Source: Candidatus Desantisiibacteriota bacterium (GTDB taxonomy: Bacteria; JACRDZ01). From it: 7,717 nt of DNA. The position numbers and the translations under genes are program-made. The notes under the pieces were generated by a model. It was not told where the DNA came from, did no database searches, and saw nothing but the letters and a program-made list of their open reading frames with translations. The stretch is taken from assembly GCA_016209155.1 (NCBI GenBank), contig JACQWU010000033.1, positions 10,521-18,237 on the forward strand. The letters are read 5' to 3'. Shown piece after piece: positions 4,908 through 7,717 of this stretch (position 1 is the first letter of the stretch; every line of letters starts with the position of its first letter).

Positions 4908-7588
4908 TATTACGCACTCCGAGTTCCTGGATTAAATTTGCCACAAGTCCGGTCCATCCGGTTTGGTGGCTTGCGCCAAGGCCTGCTCCCGCCCCGGGCT
5001 TTCCAACTACTGCTCCGAAAATAGCGCCAAGGAACGTCGCTCCCAAAAACCAGAGTACGCCAATGGCAAGGCCGACAGCAGCGCCTATCATCTACCTTAA
5101 AATCATCTCCCAGATATTGATTGAATTTTCGTAATGATTCGATTATCATATAGTTTATTGGGAGCCACACAGGCCCGCGCCAGTTGGAATTCCCGCCCAT
5201 TAATTTTACATAATTAGATTCCGCTGGTTCATATTTAACTTGAAAATTCATATTATTAAGTTTTACATCATTGTTTTCAAGGTGGTATTTAGATAAGGAT
5301 CTAATGCCAAAAGGGCTTAAAAATTCACTCTTGTTCAGCATTCGCCGCAGAATTTTAGGTAATTTTGTTTTGTCTACTATAGATATTGTTCCATTTATAA
5401 TATCCGGAGCCTTATCAGTTATTACCTGACGTATCAAGTCCTCCATATTTATGTTCGCGTTGTCATCAATTAAATCTTTGCGATTTTTTGCAAACCAGCG
5501 CAAGAATCCATATAAATTATAAAATGAATTGGCATCCAGAACCTTTTGTTTTATTTGCTCAATAGCAAAAAGCGGAACAAGTCCGACAATAGAAAATACT
5601 TTTAATCTTCCGTAGGTATTGGCACAGTCCATAAAAAATCCCTCTTCATCATCCCAGAGACCATTATTGCCGATAGTATTCATTGATTTGCATATATACA
5701 TGAAATGTGTAAGATATTTACGCAGGGAATCTTTATATTGAAACGCTGCTTTATTACCTTTTTTATCATTTGAATCTTTAATTTTCACATCAATAAGTTC
5801 GTTTGCAATTTTCATCATATTCAGGCAGAACATTGCCACCCATGCTGTTCCATCTGCCTGCTCAACTTTTTTCCCTGATGGATCTTTATCAAAAATGCGA
5901 ATGTTATCTAAACCTAAAAAACCTCCTTCAAAAATATTATTCCCGTCATCATCCACTTTATTAATCCACCAGGTAAAATTCATATTGAGTTTATTAAAAA
6001 CACGTTCAAGAAAAAGTGTGTCTCCCTGCCCGTATATCTCTTTTTCATTTTGATATACCTGCCATGCCGCCCATGCATGCACAGGCGGATTAATATTACA
6101 GAAATCCCATTCATATGCCGGTATCTGGCCGTTTGGATGCTGATACCATTCCATTACAAGCAATTCCAGCTGATGTTTGGCAAAATCCGGATCTATAATT
6201 GAAAGTGTGGTAGTGTGGAATGCAAGGTCCCATGCGGCAAACCATGGGTATTCCCATTTATCGGGCATTGAAATAACATCTTTGCAGTACAAATGAGACC
6301 AGCGTATCATTTTATCATCGTTTTGATGTTCATATGAAGGCGGCACCTTATCTCCATTCAGCCAGCGGTGTACTATAAGATAATATAATTGCTTGCTCCA
6401 CAGCATTCCTGAAAAAGCCTGACGCTGAATCCGGCACATATCGGACTGATAAGCATCTTTGGTTTTATCATAAGGACAAATCGCGTCATAAAATTGATCC
6501 GCTTCCTGCGCTCGGCGCTCAAATGTAGAATCAAAACCATCAAATGGACTGGATAAAAGCCGGTCAGAAAGTCTCAATGTTACAACTTTACTTTCTCCCG
6601 GAAAAAGCTGCAGTATATAATAAGCAGATGCTTTTGTTCCAAGTTTTTGCGGATTTATTGTTAAGTTTGTGCCGCTTGAGATTATATAATCATTTATCCC
6701 GTCTTTTACAAATTGAGATTGATTATCCCCCCATCCAAAACGTTTAAAATTTGTTTCATTTTCAGTAAACAAAACATCATTGCTGTTAAAACAATACAAC
6801 CATCGTTGTGCGAGTATAACAAAATCTTTATTTGTCAGTGGATCTAATCCTTTAATATCGGAGATTTCAATGGTTTGAACGTTGTTAAAATTATTTCTTA
6901 ACTGTAAGGAAGGTTTTATATAATTATTATTCCAGCCCCATGTGTTGCGAAACCACAACGTTGGCAATAAATGTAAAGTCTTCGTCTCATTTCCCCTGTT
7001 GGTGATATTTATTTTAATAAGAATATCTTCAGGTGTATTTTTAGCATATTCAATTAAAACATCGAAATATTTGTTTTGATCCATAACACCTGTATCTATC
7101 AGTTCAAATTCAAGAGGATTTTTGGAATAACTGTTTTTAGTAAGAACCTCATATGGATATTCATAAGGATATTTATAAAGATATTTCATGTATGAATGTG
7201 TCGGAGTATTATCAAGATAGAAGTAATACTCTTTAACATCTTCTCCGTGATTACCTTCATTATTAGTCAAACCAAAAAGCCTTTCTTTTATGATTGGATC
7301 TTTACCATTCCACATGGCTATGCCAAAGCACAACAATTGCTGAATATCAGATATCCCCGCAATTCCGTCTTCACCCCAGCGATACACCCGTGAACGGGCA
7401 TGGTCATGGATAAAATCATTCCACGCATTCCCGCTTTGCTTATAACATTCACGCACAGTTCCCCATTGCCGCTCACTTAAATATGGGCCCCAATGCCTCC
7501 ATGTTTGAGTAATTCCATCACTTGTTAAACGTTTACGTTCTTCCGTATTATTAATTTTTTTGAGTTTATAATAATCTTGATTTGTCAT
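4888..7588 (-). pseudogene. GH63-like (MGH1-type) glucosidase, disrupted near the 3' end
   Basis: From ATG 7588 (AGGAGGG 7 bases upstream) an intact frame encodes a typical member of the large bacterial GH63-like 'glucosidase' family. It shows WGPYLSERQWGTVRE (33-47), HDHARSRVYRWGEDGIAGIS (61-80), KERLFGLTNNEGNHGEDVKEYYFYLD (101-126), TLWFRNTW (210-217), YPWFAAWDLAFH with the presumed general-acid Asp454, and NWRGPVWLPINY (802-813). Family similarity stops at GDDFKV (827-832). The same frame then runs 60 residues of Cys/Arg/Trp-rich nonsense to a stop at 4910. The family C-terminus, [19 protein letters not shown], instead lies in the +1 frame and ends at TAA 4888. Roughly 60 expected residues, including the presumed catalytic Glu region, are missing. 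The family acts on alpha-glucosides or related oligosaccharides, and the upstream gene is a probable debranching enzyme. As read, the product should be inactive. Confidence 0.85.
4936..5092 (-). other. GC-rich replacement segment within the glucosidase gene
   Basis: About 61% of bases 4941-5090 are G or C, far above the AT-rich surroundings. In the +1 frame, after an in-frame TAG just before ATG 5091, it encodes a Gly/Ala-rich hydrophobic stretch ([20 protein letters not shown] and on to GAVVGKP, about 32 residues). This has no counterpart in the glucosidase family. It then joins the real family C-terminus at about 4990. The hydrophobic part resembles a glycine-zipper membrane helix, such as those in small DUF456-like membrane proteins, but it is too short to assign. 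The left edge of the intact gene abuts a 7-bp direct repeat, ATCATCT at 5087-5093 and 5102-5108. A separate 67-aa gene is unlikely because its C-terminal half is glucosidase sequence. Confidence 0.6.
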
Positions 7589-7600
7589 TCTTAGTCCCTC

Positions 7601-7717
7601 CTATTTTTCAACTAAAATAAGAATACTGCGTTCATGCATAAGATAGAATTTATCAATTATGGTTTCTCTATTTTCAAAATTACCCTGCACTTCCATCCAT
7701 TCTGCCGTATCAATAAT
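7601..7717 (-). CDS. C-terminal end of a probable glycogen debranching enzyme (GlgX/isoamylase type, GH13)
   Basis: The last 38 codons of a leftward gene enter from the right edge and end at TAG 7603-7601. The peptide contains IIDTAEWMEVQGNF and ends HERSILILVEK. The pattern of an 'xDT' strand, a variable Glu/Asn-rich loop and a closing 'Y....RSI.IL' strand is what I expect at the C-terminal beta-domain end of GlgX/TreX-type debranching enzymes and related GH13 proteins. The fragment is too short for certainty, and another GH13 enzyme is possible. Only 12 bp separate its stop from the glucosidase start, and the glucosidase ribosome site lies in that gap, so the two were probably one operon for alpha-glucan breakdown. 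Confidence 0.5.
   Translation of the reverse strand: MIDTAEWMEVQGNFENRETIIDKFYLMHERSILILVEK

Noticed and set aside
4888-5091. A stand-alone 67-residue gene starting at ATG 5091
   Set aside because: Its C-terminal half ([19 protein letters not shown]) is the expected end of the GH63-like glucosidase, the start is poorly spaced from the only AAGG, and it directly follows a TAG. It is better read as the displaced tail of the broken gene.
5085-5100. Programmed +1 frameshift joining the glucosidase to its tail
   Set aside because: No slippery site or stimulatory structure is evident, and a shift would still leave about 32 unrelated hydrophobic residues in place of the catalytic segment.

Overview
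The window is 7.7 kb of AT-rich bacterial chromosome. Most genes have A/T-rich codons, with Shine-Dalgarno sites of the GGAGG type and sigma70-like promoters. Nothing here identifies the species. The mix (a CarA without an adjacent CarB, TPR proteins, a dolichol-phosphate-mannose-synthase-like transferase, a bacterial GH63-like glucosidase next to a probable glycogen debranching enzyme, short palindromic repeats between genes) would suit an uncultured candidate-phylum bacterium known from metagenomes. That is inference only.

Layout. Bases 1-68 probably hold the last codons of a rightward gene. A leftward block then runs from about 2760 down to 117. It starts with a near-consensus promoter with an extended -10, followed by carA (carbamoyl-phosphate synthase small subunit), a 58-bp nested inverted repeat, a six-repeat TPR protein, and a glycine-rich membrane protein whose start overlaps the TPR gene by 11 bp. 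The 315-bp divergent region at 2620-2934 holds the carA promoter and leader, a weaker possible rightward promoter, and a cluster of related direct and inverted repeats including a perfect 20-bp palindrome. Rightward genes follow: a membrane-anchored metallophosphoesterase (YkuE/YaeI-like), then a GT2 polyprenyl-phosphate mannosyltransferase. The second has its own predicted promoter overlapping the stop codon of the first. Converging on them from the right is a leftward pair: the C-terminal end of a probable GlgX-type debranching enzyme (7601-7717) and, 12 bp further on, a large GH63-like glucosidase gene (7588 to 4888).

The most notable feature is the 3' end of the glucosidase gene. The reading frame matches the family closely up to codon 832 (GDDFKV). 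A GC-rich segment of about 100 bp then encodes an unrelated hydrophobic Gly/Ala stretch. After it, the expected family C-terminus ([19 protein letters not shown]) reappears in a different frame. The normal segment between these points, which should carry the C-terminal catalytic glutamate of the clan, is missing. The gene is therefore either a recent pseudogene made by a deletion/replacement or an assembly chimera.

I found no rRNA, tRNA, CRISPR array, transposase or recognisable defence system. The rest of the window is ordinary metabolic and envelope housekeeping. The features worth a second look are the rearranged glucosidase and the two non-coding palindrome clusters.
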